Below, piece after piece: positions 14,377 to 15,684 of a stretch of 15,684 nucleotides of DNA (its first letter is position 1; each line of letters starts with the position of its first letter). Position numbers and translations under genes: made by a program. The stretch is from DATKEU01 sp036493295. GTDB taxonomy: Bacteria; Myxococcota_A; Polyangia; Fen-1088. The stretch is taken from assembly GCA_036493295.1 (NCBI GenBank), contig DASXQB010000023.1:1-15684 (forward strand), read 5' to 3'. A model generated the notes under the pieces. The model worked only from the letters and a program-made list of their open reading frames with translations, ran no database searches and was not told the DNA's origin.

Positions 14377-15684
14377 CTAGCTGTGGCCCGAGCGCCGGCG
14401 CAGCGCCCACTCGCTGGCCAAAAGGGCCACGCCGACGATGAGGAGCAGCGGGCTTGACCACAGCTCGACGGTGCGCTGGCGGCCGACGCGTACCTCGCGC
14501 GGTTCTTTGATGCGCGGGTGGCCGAGATCTTCGAAGTGATAGTCGCCGCCACCCACCTGGGCGATCTCGCGCAGCACCCGATCGCGGAAGGCCACGTCGT
14601 CCAGCTCCCGGCCCTCGGCGCGCACCACGAAGGTCTTCTCTTCGGTGGCGGCGCGGCCGTCCAGCGTGGCGTTGCCGATCAGCCGGTACGCGCCGGGTGG
14701 CAAGGGACCGAGATCGATGTGCGCTTCGCCGTCTTGATTGGTCGTGCCGTTCGATTGCCGCAGCGGTTTGCCGTCGGGCTCGCCGTTGGCGGCGCGCACG
14801 GCCAGGGTGACGTCGACGTTGCGCGCGGGCGAATAATCCGGGTGCATGGCCCGCACCCGCGCCGCCACCTGCTGGCCGCGCCGGTACTCGACCCGATCAA
14901 GATCGATGCGCAGCAACGTCAGCGCTGGATCGCGCACCAGCCAGCGGATGGCGTTGTCCCAAAAGCGCTGGAACGATCGGCCGTCGTCGCCCTCGCCAGC
15001 GGCCAGAAATCCCCAGTGCCACGAAGTATCGGTCAACAAGGCCAGCGCCCGTCCCTTGCCCGCTTCGCCCGCCACCAGCACCGGCGCCGGCTTGCCCCCG
15101 TCGGCGCGCAGCGTGGGATGCACCAGCAAGGTGGTAGCGCCGGCCCGCGCGCGCGGCACCCGGTTGATGCCCTCCAGCGCCGGCAGCTTGCCCCAGCGCA
15201 GCTCGTTTTCGTGCGGATCCAGCAGCAGCGACGTGATGGGATGCGTTCGTCCTTCGGGCGTCAGCTTCGGCTTGAAGGCGTCGCTTGTCAGCGCGCTGTC
15301 ACTACCGCCGCTGGTGGCGGCGCCGGGCGGCGTGGGCGGCAGCTCGACCGGCAGGATGTCGGCCAGCGCGGTCACGCCATAGCCGCCGCTGGCGAACGAC
15401 AGATCGCCGCCCACCATGGCCAGCGCGCCGCCGCCTTCCACGTAGTCGCGCACGCCGGGCAGAAACGGTTCGACACCGTAGGGGGCGAAGTTGAAGTTTT
15501 GAAAGATCACCAGATCGAACGACCGCAGCTGCTCCTCGAAGATCTCGTACGTGGGGAACGGGATCAGCGACAGCTCGTTGCGGTTCCAGGGCTGCTCGTC
15601 GGTCTCGGTGCGCAAGATGAAGAACGACACCAGATCGACGTTGGGATCTCGGCGCAGCATCGAGCGCAAGAAGCGCTCGTCCCA
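14377..15684 (-). CDS. Membrane protein with glutamine-amidotransferase-like domain, 5' end outside window
   Basis: The frame enters from the right edge (WDERFLRSMLRRDPNVDLVSFF) and runs 435 codons to a stop at 14377. The first part resembles the class I glutamine-amidotransferase-like fold found in bacterial vWA/MoxR clusters: FDLVIFQNFNFAPYG, VRDYVEGGGALAMVGGDLSF, GYGVTALADILPVEL, then GKGRALALLTDTSWHWGF and FWDNAIRWLVRDP. No catalytic Cys-His-Glu triad is evident. An Ig-like or MG2-like beta domain follows (DRVEYRRGQQVAARVRAMHP, PPGAYRLIGNATLDGR). The last 28 residues hold one transmembrane helix (LLLIVGVALLASEWAL) and a basic tail. Most of the chain would be periplasmic. In related genomes such genes close an operon with MoxR ATPase, DUF58 and vWA proteins; those would lie beyond the right edge. 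Function unknown. Confidence 0.75.
   Translation of the reverse strand, partial: WDERFLRSMLRRDPNVDLVSFFILRTETDEQPWNRNELSLIPFPTYEIFEEQLRSFDLVIFQNFNFAPYGVEPFLPGVRDYVEGGGALAMVGGDLSFASGGYGVTALADILPVELPPTPPGAATSGGSDSALTSDAFKPKLTPEGRTHPITSLLLDPHENELRWGKLPALEGINRVPRARAGATTLLVHPTLRADGGKPAPVLVAGEAGKGRALALLTDTSWHWGFLAAGEGDDGRSFQRFWDNAIRWLVRDPALTLLRIDLDRVEYRRGQQVAARVRAMHPDYSPARNVDVTLAVRAANGEPDGKPLRQSNGTTNQDGEAHIDLGPLPPGAYRLIGNATLDGRAATEEKTFVVRAEGRELDDVAFRDRVLREIAQVGGGDYHFEDLGHPRIKEPREVRVGRQRTVELWSSPLLLIVGVALLASEWALRRRSGHS

Overview
The window is GC-rich DNA with dense, mostly GC-ending codons. It encodes secreted or lipoprotein c-type haem proteins with Gly/Ser/Asn-rich linkers, DUF1592/DUF1588/DUF1585 proteins, an ECF sigma factor paired with a TPR-bearing membrane regulator, and a TonB-dependent receptor. 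This combination points to a large-genome member of Myxococcota (Polyangia-like). Planctomycetes share the cytochrome families but fit the rest less well. The assignment is inferred from gene content; there is no rRNA or other marker gene here. No tRNA, CRISPR array, insertion sequence or phage gene was seen, and no gene-free stretch exceeds 300 bases.

Left part (1-5878): a minus-strand planctomycete-type cytochrome lipoprotein runs off the left edge. Divergent from it lie three plus-strand genes: an RMD1/DUF155 membrane protein, a carbohydrate-type ABC substrate-binding lipoprotein, and a TonB-dependent receptor whose start overlaps the end of the binding-protein gene. No ABC permease or ATPase gene is present, so the binding protein and receptor look like a dedicated pair.

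Centre (5906-11409, all minus strand; read from right to left in expression order): a periplasmic/beta-barrel protein, an ECF sigma factor, a TPR-containing single-pass membrane protein that is probably its anti-sigma factor (ATGA overlap), then two tandem paralogous DUF1592-DUF1588-DUF1585 c-haem lipoproteins. Two unreported-looking signals stand out. First, the sequence TGTAAG-N16-CCAC lies upstream of both the sigma gene and the first DUF1592 gene, a good candidate for a promoter read by this sigma factor. Second, the tandem duplication carried the last codons of the anti-sigma gene with it, and the second copy has lost the promoter-bearing part of its leader. Together these suggest a self-regulated ECF circuit controlling extracytoplasmic haem lipoproteins.

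Right part (11492-15684): a MATE/MOP-type polysaccharide flippase on the plus strand converges with a GT4 glycosyltransferase on the minus strand, suggesting cell-surface glycan export. Last comes a partial minus-strand membrane protein with a glutamine-amidotransferase-like domain, of the kind usually found with MoxR/DUF58/vWA genes.
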